From positions 4,650,001-4,714,000 of the forward strand of contig JACDQD010000105.1 in the NCBI GenBank assembly GCA_019843655.1: DNA of 64,000 nt. The letters are read 5' to 3'. The number at the start of each line of letters is the position of its first letter. Position 1 is the first letter of the stretch. Positions 63,694 to 64,000 of the stretch are shown here, piece by piece. Origin of the DNA: Lethocerus indicus (Eukaryota > Arthropoda > Insecta > Hemiptera > Belostomatidae). Below the pieces are notes generated by a model. It saw only the letters and a program-made list of their open reading frames with translations. It did no database searches and was not told the origin of the DNA. Made by a program: the position numbers and the translations under genes.

Positions 63694-63787
63694 ATCTAAT
63701 GAAAGAAGTCGAGACGGACAACGTTGTTTGGAGTTAAACTCGGGGAGCGCTATTTCAAGAATTTTCACTCTTAAGGCATCTCGGCTG

Positions 63788-63797
63788 CCCCCCCCCC
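63788..63797 (+). repeat. C10 homopolymer
   Basis: Ten consecutive C (GCTG followed by the run, then AAAC). Confidence 0.85.
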
Positions 63798-64000
63798 AAA
63801 CACAAGTCCTCGAAGTGAAAATTATATTTCAAATTAACATTTCAACGAAAATGTATTTATTATTCAAATACATTCGATATATGTTACTACTTTGGAGGTT
63901 CACAATTTTACTTTGTCATTTTCTATCATACCTGTGTAATTAATTTTATGTATCTAATATTATTACCCTCCCTTACATCAACTGCATCCACCCGATGCAG

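Larger units (their letters stand above)
60159..64000. other. Stretch with weak reading-frame candidates
   Basis: AT-rich, with moderate GC at 60540-60710 and 62840-63070. Holds short frames at 61285-61476 and 63373-63693 (listed separately), a repeat core at 62049 and a C10 run at 63788-63797. The frame at 62260-62529 contains a good donor-like AG-GTGAGT near 62320-62327 but no ATG start in frame and no recognised motif. Confidence 0.4.

Overview
This window reads as nuclear DNA of an animal. An arthropod-like invertebrate is my best guess, and that is inference. The DNA is moderately AT-rich and CpG is common, not depleted. There are long pure microsatellites, no operon-like gene packing, and no reading frame clearly longer than chance would give in 64 kb. 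I recognise no protein family, rRNA, tRNA, snRNA, known microRNA or CRISPR array. I read it as intergenic DNA, or the inside of a very long intron.

Layout. AT-rich stretches of 1-3 kb alternate with GC- and CpG-rich islands of about 0.3-1 kb (for example about 1490-2580, 5540-5950, 20640-21120, 22320-22830, 35580-36200, 36580-37300 and 54400-54850). Microsatellites sit mostly at 469-501 (TC), 3993-4172 (GA), 9810-9882 and 52031-52162 (CT-rich), 14030-14136 (GGA), 44657-44694 and 60119-60158 (TA). Minisatellites lie at 7667-7722, 9166-9214, 46339-46382 and 50957-51076. Interspersed repeats include a family seen twice at about 25781-25971 and 30756-30938, a degenerate family marked by a GATG...GCCGAAAC core (11551, 16326, 24739, 42433, 54884, 62049), and one hAT-type transposon end at 31226. 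A local direct duplication occupies 434-560 and 789-873.

Possible functional sites. Full CRE/ATF palindromes occur at 22747-22754 and 25185-25192, the second about 22 bp upstream of a TATA-like motif. Perfect inverted repeats with 10-13 bp arms lie at 19644-19678, 33763-33809 and 40090-40114. Several short open frames or exon-like segments are listed with low confidence. The best is a minus-strand, possibly terminal exon at 23264-23563 followed by AATAAA signals. None is recognised, and all may be chance. I see no genes that can be said to work together.
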